Below, in pieces: positions 51,201-61,699 of a stretch of DNA of 64,000 nt; within the stretch, counting starts at the first letter, position 1, and each line of letters starts with the position of its first letter. Source of the stretch: Entomortierella parvispora (lineage: Eukaryota; Mortierellomycota; Mortierellomycetes; Mortierellales; Mortierellaceae); assembly GCA_963573315.1 (NCBI GenBank), contig OY752147.1, positions 1,054,001-1,118,000 on the forward strand, in the 5' to 3' direction. A program made the translations under genes and the position numbers. The notes under the pieces are model-generated. The model was given only the letters and a program-made list of their open reading frames with translations. It ran no database searches and was not told the DNA's origin.

Positions 51201-51949
51201 GAGCTACAGGAGCAGGAGTCGATAGGGTGACATCAAGGAAGAGATTTAGCAAAGACTTGTCCACATCTCCTGACACTCTGACTGCAGCTTCAGAGAATAC
51301 CACTCTGGACACCACGGGAGATTCGGACTTAAAGGACGACGACGCCAGTATTTTGCTCCCTGAGGGCGAAAGCCTCGCCATTGATGACGATGATGAGGAT
51401 GACGATCTGGCAGATACTCCTTGGAACCGAGCAGAGCTCATCTCTCTCCGACAAGCTAAGCGAGAATTAGAAATTGTGGTTATTGAACAGGAAAAGAAGC
51501 TAGAGGACATGGTTGCGTTCGAGGATTCGGACGAATTTAGAAATCTTGTTTTGGAGCTGGAAGATCAGCGTGAGCGGATCCTGGCCATGGAGGAGGAGCG
51601 CGAGACGTTGAAGGCGACTGTTGCAGATCAGAGGAATACGATCCGGAGATTAGAGCTGGATCATCTTGAAAGCAGCGGCCAAAGAGATTCGATTACCTTG
51701 GGAGGCATGGCGGTAGCTCCCACCTCTCCTTCTGTGGGTGCTTTGGCAACGTCTCCACCCTCATCTTCACTTTCGACGGCCATGGCTGCGGCTGCGGCGG
51801 CGAGCAAGATTCGAGAACTAGAAGCAATGCTTCAAAGAGAACGCCGCTTCCGAATGGAGGAGCAGACGCAAAGCATGACCAGGATAGCATCCCTTGAGGC
51901 AGACCTGACAATTCTTCAAGCAGAACGGTCTGTTCGAGAATGTTCATAG
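48277..51949 (+). CDS. Kinesin-7 family motor (CENP-E / Kip2-Tea2 group)
   Basis: Nine exons, 48277-48835, 49094-49180, 49269-49312, 49409-49414, 49515-49697, 49774-49855, 49944-50011, 50088-50323 and 50410-51949, join in phase for 934 residues. After about 130 Ser-rich residues the N-terminal motor begins ([18 protein letters not shown]). It has [15 protein letters not shown] (P-loop), [33 protein letters not shown] (switch I), [20 protein letters not shown] (switch II), and [20 protein letters not shown] with the neck-side [11 protein letters not shown]. Coiled-coil segments with acidic linkers follow to the C-terminus. The VIESRER and [13 protein letters not shown] wording is that of kinesin-7. 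Fungal members are plus-end motors that carry polarity cargo along microtubules. An exon of only 6 nt encodes the T-M of the P-loop. Confidence 0.9.
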
Positions 51950-52257
51950 GTCAAACACTCTAGAGTAAATTAGTTGTATACCCCCCACACCGGTAGAGTT
52001 GTCGGTATTTCGAATAACTTTTTCTTGCATGGCAACATTGACAGTTGTTTACGGGCACCGAAGGTTTGGTTTCCTGTGTTACCAAGTCCCCTTCATGAAA
52101 GCAAGCAGAGTAGAAATGATGGTTATTTTTTGATTGTTTTTATTCTATTATATACATTGTTTTTGTGGATATATTGGTTGAGGTTGAATGCTGGAGGGAG
52201 AGGAGAGGACAATGCTGGTATTTTTTTTTCTTGTATTGCGAAGACTCAAAGCGTTTT
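51950..52257. other. Convergent 3' region, kinesin / PEP carboxykinase
   Basis: 308 nt, AT-rich, holding both 3' UTRs. TTTATT at 52139-52144 reads AATAAA for the minus-strand gene. Confidence 0.5.
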
Positions 52258-54037
52258 TTACAGCTTGGGGCCAACAGCAATGACATCCTCGGTGGCCTGA
52301 TCTTGGTACTTGGCAAAGTTCTCGTTGAAGAGCTTGGCGAGCTTGGCGACAGTGCCGTTAAACTCCTCGGTGGTTCCCTGCCAGGCAGTGGCGGGGTTCA
52401 AGACCTCGGCGGGGACACCAGAAACGGCCTTGGGGATGTCAAGACCAAAGATAGGGTAGGTCTCGTACTCGGCATTGGCGAGCTCACCGTTGTGGATGGC
52501 GTCGATGATGGCACGAGAGTACTTGAGGGCAATGCGCTTGCCGGTACCATAGGCGCCGCCGTTCCAGCCAGTGTTGATCAACCAGACGTTGGCCTTGTGC
52601 TCATGGATCTTGTCGGCCAGCATGGTGGCGTACTGGGTAGGGTGGAGGACCAAGAAGGGCTGTCCGAAGCAGGCCGAGAAGGTGGCCTCAGGCTCGGTGA
52701 CACCTTCCTCGGTACCGGCGATTTTGGCGGTGTATCCAGAAATGAAGTGGTACATGGCCTGGGCAGAGGTCAACTTGGAGACAGGGGGGAGGACGCCGAA
52801 AGCATCGCAAGTCAACATGATGATGTTCTTGGGGTGAGCACCAATGCAGGGCAAGAGAGCGTTGGGGATGTACTCGATGGGGTAAGCGCAGCGGGTGTTC
52901 TCAGTCAAGGACTTATCAGTGTAGTCGACAATGCGGGTATCCTCATCAAAGACAACGTTCTCCAAGACGGATCCGAAGCGAATGGCGCCGAAAATCTCGG
53001 GCTCCTTCTCAGCAGACAAGTCAATGGTCTTGGCGTAGCATCCTCCCTCAATGTTGAACACTCCAGTGTCGGTCCAGACATGCTCATCGTCACCGATCAA
53101 GGCGCGGGCGGGGTCGGCAGAGAGAGTGGTCTTTCCAGTGCCGGACAATCCAAAGAACAATGAGGTGTCGCCGGCAGGGCCCTGGTTAGCAGATGAGTGA
53201 AGCGAAAGGACACCAGCCTTGGGCATGAGGTAGTGCATGATGGTGAAGACTCCCTTCTTCATCTCTCCAGCGTACTCTGTTCCGAGAATGACCATCTGGC
53301 GAAGCTTGAAGTTGATCGAGACCGAGGTGGCGGAGGTCATACCAGTGGTGTAACGGTTAGCGGGGAAGGCACCAGCGTTCAAGATGGTGAAGTCGGGCTC
53401 GCCATAGTTCTTGAGCTCCTCCTCAGTGGGGCGGATCAACATGTTGTGCATGAACAAGGAGTGGTAAGCACGGGCGCAGACAACGCGGATCTTGAGGCTG
53501 TGGGTTAGACCGATCAGAAATAAAAATCAATGTTATTAAATGGAAACACCCTAGATTTTTTTTTGTATTGCGGAAGAAGAGGGCACGACTCGGATATTGT
53601 CGGATCGAGCTCGTGAGAATGACTTACCGGTACTTGGGGTCCCATCCGGCGAAACCATCAAAGACGTAGAGACGCTCGCGGGTGTTGAGGTAGTCGACAG
53701 CACGCTCGTGGTTGATCAAGAAGGCGTGCTCGCTCAACTTGGTGTTCACGGGCCCCCACCAGATGTCCTCAGAGGTGGTCTCCTCATCAACAATACGCTT
53801 GTCCTTGGGAGAACGACCAGTCTTCTTGCCAGAGGAAGTGACAAGGGCACCGGCAGAGGAGATGGAGGTGCCAGGCTCGTAGCGAAGAGCATCCTCGTAG
53901 AGCTTGGCAACCGAGGTGTTGCGGAGCAAGTTGACGCGGGTATAATCGATGCCGTCCTTGCCGACCGAGGCATCCAACTCGGCATCGTGCTTGTAAATAG
54001 AGCCGGCAGGCGACTTTGTTGAGTAAGAGGGAGCCAT
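52258..54037 (-). CDS. PCK1: Phosphoenolpyruvate carboxykinase (ATP)
   Basis: Exons 54037-53628 and 53497-52258 (minus) join in phase (CG|C) for 549 residues, the usual fungal length. The ATP-type hallmarks are present: [58 protein letters not shown] (P-loop), LIGDDEHVW (metal site), [13 protein letters not shown] and [19 protein letters not shown]. It turns oxaloacetate into PEP with ATP, the committed cytosolic step of gluconeogenesis, needed on fatty acids, acetate or amino acids. Codon use is strongly biased to C/G-ending codons, as in highly expressed genes. A TATA box lies 160 nt upstream and a CT-rich leader runs to the ATG. Glucose repression is expected from the family but no site was proven. 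Confidence 0.97.
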
Positions 54038-54196
54038 TGTATGTGAATTAGGGTGATGTGGAAGAGTGGAGAGTTTTTTTTTTGCAAAGCAAAGAGGAGG
54101 AGGAGGGGATGCGAGGATGAGGTGCAAAAATATGCAGGCGAGAGAGGAGGGAGAAGGAAGTGTGCAGAGAAGAGAGGAAGAGGATGAGGCCACGAG

Positions 54197-54204
54197 TATT
54201 TATA
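54197..54204 (-). promoter_or_regulatory. TATA box of the PEP carboxykinase gene
   Basis: TATAAATA on the minus strand, 160 nt upstream of the start codon. Confidence 0.55.
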
Positions 54205-55828
54205 CAAAGAACGGCGAGACGAAGGAAGGAAAGGGAAGGGATCGGAAGCCGAAGGGACTGAGTGGCCATTCAAGAGCGTATTGTAGACAAAGCATCTTCA
54301 CCTCAACAGTTGCCCGTGGACAGCGAAAATAAAAAAGAAAAAAGAAGTTGCAGTACCACACGCAGGAACTTAACCTTGGCTCTTCATGTGCTTGCCCTAT
54401 TGAGTGCTTTTCGATTCAATTGCGCGAAGGGTGACTCCGAGGCAGCCTTCTCCTCTCTTGCCCCTCTCTGCTCTGCTCTTTTTTTTTTATTTTTTACTGT
54501 CTTTTAGTCTTTACGAATCACTCCATCCAGCCCACGGATTCCGTGTTTGTTGCTCCTCGCTGTCCACACACAGAAAATTATAATTCCACTTCCGCCACTT
54601 CCTCTTCTTCTACCTCTTGCTTCCATTGCCGCTTTGCTGGCTCCAATTTGTGGTATTGAGTGTGGGGTGAATAATTCTTCGCCAGTCCCATGCTAAAAAG
54701 CAACACAGGCAAAGGCGCAAGAGAACGAAAGTGGGAGATTGGCACTGACTGAGCGCACGACTCCAGCGTGAATGGAGAGACTATATAGATGTCCAAGAGA
54801 CATTTTTTTGGAGGTTTCTCAAGGAAAATGAGGGAATTGTCCTCCAGAACTAACAACGAGCAAATAAAATATCCCTCTCTCTGCCTCTTGATCGCACCAA
54901 GGGCGCCAATGGTCTCCTCTGATGACACTTGCCTACACGTCTGTTTTCTAGGGGCAAGACCGCGAAAGGGAATAAATACCATCTGCACAACCCCATCTCC
55001 CCTTGGCGTACGTCGCGTATTTTTGCGATCCTGACATCTCAATCGATGGCCCAGACTTTTTCAATGCCTGAGGATGCACCTGGCTTCTCTCTTTCTCTCT
55101 GTCAGTTCACTCAGAATGTGGTTACTACCAACAAATGATGATGGCGATGCATGGACCAACAAATGACGAATCATTCTCCAAGACAACAATCCCAACAACG
55201 TGTTCAACACTTGTTTGCGCGCATGCACAGTCTCCCGCAATTTTTTTTTTTGGACAAGACTGCCCAACAAACCAAGGGTTGGCGTGGTTTTGTAATAACA
55301 ACAAAAAGCCTGTGCATGGTCAATCCAAGTCTCGACTTTTGTAAATCGTGGATGATGGAGGACCATTCAATGAAACAACACATTGTGGGTAGTCGGAGGC
55401 TCAATGCATTCATCTTCTCTCTTTTTTTAAGAAAAAGTAGAAAATGACTCCCCCACGCAGCACCTAACAGAGCTCAAGTTTACTCGCATCCTTCGAGGCC
55501 ATTTAAAGGCCACTGGTATTGCAATAGTCCTTGCTTATGTTGCGTCCCCTCTCTCGTGTCGAGAGAACGATAGAACGACGGACTTTTCTTAGAGAGACAG
55601 CAACAAAAGTGGTGGAAAGATGTGGGCCAGCTTGCGGCTATGACGACAATGAAATAGAAAAACATGGAATTTACAAATTGAGATCAATTGATTCTCGGAG
55701 TAACGTGCAAAGGCAGGGGAAGGCTTCGCTGGGTTGAGATCGTGAGAAAAACTGTGAACTGTTGCTGCCTGCGGGCACTCATGTTACACTCTCTGAAGTT
55801 TGGTTCTTCCTTAACGTCTTGAAGTAGA

Positions 55829-55920
<92 letters not shown>

Positions 55921-58187
55921 CTATTGTCTGTATGTTTTTTTTGGCTTTCGTGTTGACAGGAAGGAGCACATCCTCTCAACCTCTGGTGCATCTTCATTGG
56001 TGCCTGCAAGCCCTCTTCATTAAACAATTCTGGTCTGCCTGTTTGTTTGCTCTCTTGACCCTCCGCTCACGACTTTTTTCTCGTTTTCGTCTCCCCCACA
56101 AAAAAAACCTTTTTCGCCTTTCCAAAGAAGGAAACGCGAAGAAAAAAATTTGTTTTCGGGACACTGCACTTATTCTTAAAATACACACCCTTATGGCAAG
56201 GAAAAGAACTTGCTCTGTCCTGGGCAACAGCTCCAGACGGGGAAGGGAGTCAAGGAAAGAAGAAGACATATGTACTTCAGAGACATGGGGTGCTATTGTA
56301 TAGGCGCAAATTGTTGTCAGGGATGGGGCGCAAGGAGAGGAAGAACCTCTGGAACCGAGCTTTTGGCTGTCTCTGTCATTTCAGGAACAAAAGAAATGCG
56401 CCATAATAATTTTTCCTGTCTGTGCGCTGGCTTTTTGTGGGAAGTGTATCCGTGGAACGGAAACAAACCTTCACATCACAAATGCACACATACATACACA
56501 CACTCTCTCTCTCACTCTCTCTGTCTCTTTCGCTTGTTTGCCAGACCTGGCTTGTTCACCTTTCTTGCTGCACTCTTGGTCTCAAGGGACAATGACTAGG
56601 CCCGGGCAATTCAGGTTCAGTCCCGGGCGGGCTCGAAGGTCCACAAGCACATGCGGAAACCACCTCGACTCGAGAGGGGGAAGGGGCGGGTACGAGAACC
56701 AGAAAGACCCAAGGGCGAACTAAAATAGTTGCGGTGGACCGCATTGGGGAATATTTCGGGCACCTTGACCTCCGATGGCTTCCGAGTCATATGAGATTAT
56801 TTGTCAAGCGCAATAACTTTATTATTGTTGTGTTCATCGCGCTTCCTTTCGTTCTTTCGTCCCTTTGTGTTTTTGCTTTGTTTTCGTGTCCGGCACACAA
56901 GAGAGGGGGGCCTTCGAGATGGTCCATGCATTCATTCATTTAGTAGGACTTTCAAACCGATCTTTTTCTCTGACTTCAGAGTAGCTCTGTTGGACCACGG
57001 TGCTCCGTCAATAATACACCATCTTTTCATCCCTCCCTTCATAGTCTAAAAAGCAGCAGCTCCTGCGAATGAAATAGCATTCACGCGCCATTCCATCCAA
57101 TGGTGCATGACCCCTACGGTCCAGAGCCAGAACTGCAGAAGGAATATGTAAAAAAAACGAAAAGTGAGATGTCAGCAACAGGAAGGGCGGACAAAGTAGG
57201 AATGTGCAATAACAAAAATTCAGGGCCAGATGGCTCGAGCATTGCCAATCCTCGGTGGTTGTCACACCATGCACAATGTTGTTTTGACTGCTCCTCTGTC
57301 GCGAAATCTTTCAGCTTCCTTCAGCAGTGTCCTGTCGCGGACGCCATTGGTTACTTTCTCAAGTCGAGGGCGCGCAAATGTGTGGGGAAACAATCGATTC
57401 GTCAGCTCGGGTTCTCATCGCGCTCAATTGCTTGTCCTCCTCCCATAAACACCCCCACGACTTTTTTTAAACAATCCCATCCCTCAACATCTGGTCTGTG
57501 TGTTCAAACAAAGTAAACAAGGGCGGCGAAAGAGACAGACGCTCAGACCAGGCAAGAAATTGTCCTCTTGCCACCCCCCGTTTGCAGTTCCTCTCCGTCC
57601 TTACCCGATTTCCCAGTCAGGTCCGATTCTCGCCATTTAAGGAAGGATGCTTGCACCCAATATCACCCCGCACCCGTGTCCAATTGTCCCGGAGATCAAA
57701 GAGCTACAAGGAGCGGGCGACATTGAATGACGGATGTCTGCACAGCTCTGCCTTCTTTCTCCACAATCCGATCTGGCAACCGTATTTGAAACCAACTTTC
57801 CCTTGCCCCAGCCAAGAGCAATTAGTCTTTTGGCGGGGCGATTGTTTTTATCCTACAGTCCTACTACTTTCTCATTCCTTGACCACTCCTGGGGTAAGCT
57901 TTGTAACCATGATGAACGATCATGATGACGGACTTTCTCAAAGTAGTCTATTCCTTTCCGTTCGGCAAGAATCCCAAGAACCTACTTGTTACCTAACACA
58001 GAGGTTTCTTAGGAAGAATATTCTTAGGAAGATTTGCTTTCCTCGGTAATTTGATATCGCCATACCCTGGTTTGAGATTTGGTGATTTTGGTCTCTTATC
58101 CAACACCTGAATCGGGCTTCGTTCTCGAGAATCTATCAGCAACGACGAGGCCCTTGTTCTAATAAAGTATTGTATAGATTGTATAGG
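54205..58187. other. Gene-poor 4 kb region
   Basis: Both strands carry only short or low-complexity frames. One plus-strand frame at 57230-57448 (72 residues, basic, presequence-like) has no further support. It holds a TCGTTG hexamer array at 55831-55920, short (CA)n and (CT)n runs near 56480-56530, and T/A tracts. The left end is the distal PEP carboxykinase promoter. I see no tRNA or domain. Composition is flatter than in coding parts, as expected of decayed or regulatory DNA. Confidence 0.5.
55831..55920. repeat. (TCGTTG)15 hexanucleotide array
   Basis: Fifteen perfect units over 90 bp, intergenic. Read on the minus strand in one frame it would give alternating Asn-Asp. Confidence 0.95.
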
Positions 58188-59329
58188 TTAATGCCCACTC
58201 TCAAGAGGAAACAAGAAACAAAAGAATAAAATTATCAGTTCAGTTACGGCACCGTCGTCTATATCCTCCCAATTGTGAACTAAAAAGTCGATGCTGTTCT
58301 TGAAATACGTTGGATCGATCGACTGCATCGAGCAATACTTGTTGATATAGTCGATTGATATCGACTTGTCTGGCATACCTGGCATTATTTGAATAGTGTC
58401 AACAATCTTTACAAAGATTTGGCCAGGAAGCCTTGGATCGTAGTCATTTTCAGCCACCACAGCAATTGCTTGCCATTGCACATAGGATATACCAAGGGTC
58501 CCAGAATAGGCCCGATATTGTACTTGCCGCCCCACGGAAGAAGTTGTCACTATCCACTGATGCTACAACGGTTTCCATGACCTCCTCCTCGGCATATCGG
58601 GAGATACAAACGTCTGATTCTCCCACACAGCCTTAGACGGACCATTCTTTCGCATTGAAATGTTCAGCAATTGCCCTCCAGTCATGGTAGGACACCACCT
58701 TTTTGTTAATCCAAGCCTTCAGCAGAGATTTGTTAATGTCCTTGACGACCCTCTGCATCTGGGTCTTTATCGGTTTCAGATTTCCGTGTATTGTGGTCAT
58801 ATTGGCCTAAGAGCGTAGCTTGGTAATTTTGGCCAAGATCGTAGATGCCTCTTTGGACGAAAACTGTGATTGTTCTGGTCTGCGACGCGCCTCCTTTCGT
58901 ATGCGCATGCCTCTTTTGTGTCGTTTTCGGGCCATCCAAATGCAGAATTGTCCGATCCTTGGAAAACTTTTTTTGCAACGTCATGTCGAGTGGAACCGAT
59001 ACATCGCCTCCCGAGAACACAGGAGCGGGAGGAACTGTGCTGCGTGGAGCGATCAAAAAGAGAAGCAATGTATTCCTCTGGATGTTCTTCGACCTCGATT
59101 TCAATAGACTCCAAAAAATTGGCGATGACCTCAGGCAGGCATATGATATCTCCACATTAGCCAATGCGTTCGAGTGCCTTTTCATCTCAGCAAACACCAG
59201 GCGGTATTGGATGCTTCGGAAAAGCGCGAAAAGCACTGCAGGAGCATCTAAACGGACTTTAGCAAAGGTGTCCTTGGGTTGGACTTCACGATGCTCCAAG
59301 CCTTCAGTGTTGGCCGCGAACGGCCACAC
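58188..59329 (-). pseudogene. Decayed or unmodelled multi-exon coding remains, unknown family
   Basis: The minus strand has a 198-residue frame (59329-58733) beginning MWPFAANTEGLEHREVQPKD. It reads like protein (VRLDAPAVLFALFRSIQYRL, KRHSNALANVEISYACLR) and stops in EGRQGH. One base over, the next frame continues protein-like (KDINKSLLKAWINKKVVSYH, DWRAIAEHFNAKEWS) and stops again. A third piece, 58550-58188, reads LGISYVQWQAIAVVAENDYD and FKNSIDFLVHNWEDIDDGA. No intron pair was found that joins them cleanly, which suggests frameshifts and stops in a dead gene. I do not recognise the family. A live gene with unusual introns cannot be excluded. Confidence 0.4.
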
Positions 59330-59798
59330 CTACCTATAATATTCGCGATATTTGCAAGAGCTTAGAGAGCATATCTTATGCAGGATACCTATCTTCATTC
59401 CCGGGATGATCAAGGTCAGCGTCCGAAGAAGAAAATGACAGCCTGTACAACTTTTTTTATGTAGTTGTGAAAGCTGCAAATCTTATCGATAATCGCTGTT
59501 GAGACTCTCACTTCGAGGATAATTCTTACCTCTCTAATGTAGGGAGGCCTTTACTTCCGGCGTTTTCGGACGGGAGAGAGTTGGCTCGGTAGCTCTGCTG
59601 AATGGGTAACAAGGCTCTGGGATGTGATGGCCACGAAAGAGTTGGTCACGGTCAGAGCTGGTCACAGAAAGAGTTGGAATTAAGAAACAAGGCGGAAAGG
59701 AGAGGGGTAGACGACGGCTGATGACAGAGAAACGAAAGACTGAATTTGTTTGAAAGGCGCACATGACCAGTTTTATTTGCTTGTCCATCCTCCTGTCT
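59330..59798. other. Intergenic spacer
   Basis: No convincing gene; an 84-codon minus-strand frame at 59788-59534 lacks domain support. Confidence 0.4.
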
Positions 59799-60089
59799 TT
59801 AGAGTGTGTTTAATTTAAGCCCAGGTTCCGGCTCCGGACTGGTCTCCGCAGGAGTCACGACCTTCATCTTATCAATTGGATCACCCCTCTCTTCTTGCCC
59901 AGCTGTTCTATAAAGTCAGTCTCTCAATCTCAGAGGTAGACGAGAAGATATACCAGGATCAAAGATGGCACTTTCCAACTCACAGCTTGCTTGTTCTTAT
60001 ACAGTCGTCTGCGGCTGGCTTTGCGGTGGCCGTATCCACAACAGGAGACTTTTCTGCGACGCTCACCACTGGCGACCCCTCAGAGACTT
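59799..60089 (-). other. Possible unassigned 3' exons encoding an acidic tail
   Basis: On the minus strand, 60089-60003 and 59902-59799 can be joined in phase (T|CT) through a GTATAA donor and an AACAG acceptor. They would give a protein-like Ser/Pro/Glu tail (EVSEGSPVVSVAEKSP, SGQEERGDPIDKMK, ending PGLKLNTL). No upstream exon of the right phase was found. It may be an alternative end of the thioredoxin-UBX gene or chance. Confidence 0.25.
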
Positions 60090-60198
60090 CTCGATCAAAA
60101 CAGCACGATCAACACATCAGTATCACCGAGCTTTATTTGGGTTCAGCTGGATTTTTTGTCTGGACCAGATGGCACCATAGAAGATTATGAAAATCCTT

Positions 60199-61262
60199 TC
60201 AGGCTGCGAGAACAATCAATTGAGCGCGAGGGGTCAGCTTTGCTTCATCTAATGTCTGCTGCAATCCCTCATCCTTGTAAACGCTGCTCTCCAAAAAAAA
60301 AAAAAAAAAAAAAAAAAAAGGTAATAGGAAAAACCGCGTCAGAACTGAGAAAGTCGAGAAATATTCATCGCACGTCCATCCGCTTACGTTTTGGGAAAGT
60401 TGGTCATGAGCGAGAATCCAGGTGCTTTGACGCCTCTTGCATCCATGGTGGCCTTGACAAACTCGTGCACTGTCTTCAGCGTATGCTCCGGTTCAAAGTC
60501 TCCCCGAATTGACGTTCCGTCCAACATACGGATCTGAATCTGACAGTTGCCGCCTGGACTTTCCACTGTCTTGCTCTCATTTCCAGCCTGTGTGCCGTCC
60601 CCGAGAAGGCCAGTCTTTGCCGCACCAGCAATGTACACAAAATTCCGTAGAAAGGAAGTGCACAAGTTCAAGATTCCAGAGGACAGGTGACCTACTGCGG
60701 TCAGTAGGCGAACATGGTAAGGTGCGTTGTCCAGGTTCCCCTTTCTAGCGCCTGAAGAACTTGATCCGGGAGCTTTACTGGCCGAGCCGCTCGTGCCTCC
60801 AAGAGTGTTGCCACTGCCGCCCCCAAGAGTCTGTCCGCTCCCACTAAACGATGATCCGCCCTCATAGGTCTTGATCAAGGACTGGATCTTACCAACGTCT
60901 GCGCCAACAACGCGGCCAACCTCTGATTTGTTTTTAAAGAAAAGAATTGTAGGCATAGCTGTCACTCGGTACTGGCTGGAGCAGTCCTGTGCCTGATCAA
61001 CGTCCACTTTTGCAAAGACAGTCGACGTGTGTTTTCGTTCCAAGCCCTCCAGGATCGGCGCAAGGGTTTTGCAGGGTCCGCACCTATATACGATGCGCCG
61101 ATACAATCCATGGTTAAGATAGTGACTAGAATAAATATCCTGATAAAGAACCTGGGGGTTCGGAGTTAATGATAACAAAAGATATCGAAAACCGAGTCTT
61201 GTTACCAAGTTGCGAAAAAGTCGACTACCACCTAGAACGGACAAGTTCAGGTGCCAACATGG

Positions 61263-61295
<33 letters not shown>

Positions 61296-61419
61296 ATGTG
61301 AGTTAAAGCTTTTGAGCGGACTACGTACAGGGCCATGCAGTGAGAAGGCTGCATACCAGGCGGGAGCCAGCTGAAGCGAGGGTGCTATTAAGTTCTGCGT
61401 TCGAGCCAATGTTCTTCAT
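60199..61419 (-). CDS. Thioredoxin-UBX fusion protein
   Basis: Exons on the minus strand 61419-61357, 61231-61206, 61083-60388 and 60283-60199 join in phase for 289 residues. The N-terminus is a thioredoxin fold: [20 protein letters not shown] with the CGPC active site (spanning an intron), VFAKVDVDQAQDCSSQYRVT, AMPTILFFKNKSEVGRVVGA. A Gly/Ser-rich linker (about 110-160) follows, then a short helical stretch (HVRLLTAVGHLSSGILNLC). The UBX domain begins CQIQIRMLDGTSIRGDFEPE, reaches FSLMTNFPKT, and across the last intron ends VYKDEGLQQTLDEAKLTPRA plus LIVLAA. UBX domains bind Cdc48/p97, so the protein may bring redox activity to Cdc48 or proteasome clients (inference). Introns 1 and 3 contain T33 and T20 tracts on the sense strand. 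Confidence 0.86.
61263..61293. repeat. Poly(A) tract (sense T) in thioredoxin-UBX intron 1
   Basis: About 31 consecutive A on the plus strand, the longest homopolymer in the window. Confidence 0.9.
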
Positions 61420-61699
61420 AATGTTGTAGGGCGATTGGAATGGAGGAGAGCATGAAGAAAAGGTCATCATGCTCTGGTGGACTGCCAGGGGTGGGAACGC
61501 ACACGTGACCGACGCGTGATCTTATCTCCCTTCATTCCCAAGGAGGGTGGACGCGTCTATACCTTTCCTTCCTACCAGATTTTTGCGATTTGGTGGGCCC
61601 AGCAACCCTTTCACATATAACTCGACCCACAGGCAACTGCTGGTCTAACCACAAAGGTGCACCGAACCTCATTCCCCCCACGCATCTTCCCAATTAACC
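61420..61699. other. Spacer between thioredoxin-UBX and LINE ORF1
   Basis: 280 nt holding the thioredoxin-UBX promoter and the LINE 5' UTR. The element's 5' boundary cannot be seen in one copy. Confidence 0.4.

Noticed and set aside
52165-53163. 332-codon plus-strand open frame
   Set aside because: It is the antisense shadow of PEP carboxykinase, kept open by its C/G-ending codon bias.
55831-55920. CRISPR-like array
   Set aside because: Six-base units without spacers, in a eukaryotic genome; a simple microsatellite.
56610-56640. Possible tRNA B box (GGTTCAGTCCC)
   Set aside because: The flanks do not form a T-arm, acceptor or anticodon stem.
57230-57448. 72-residue presequence-like frame
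   Set aside because: Ends at once after the basic stretch, with no mature domain and no clear splice continuation.
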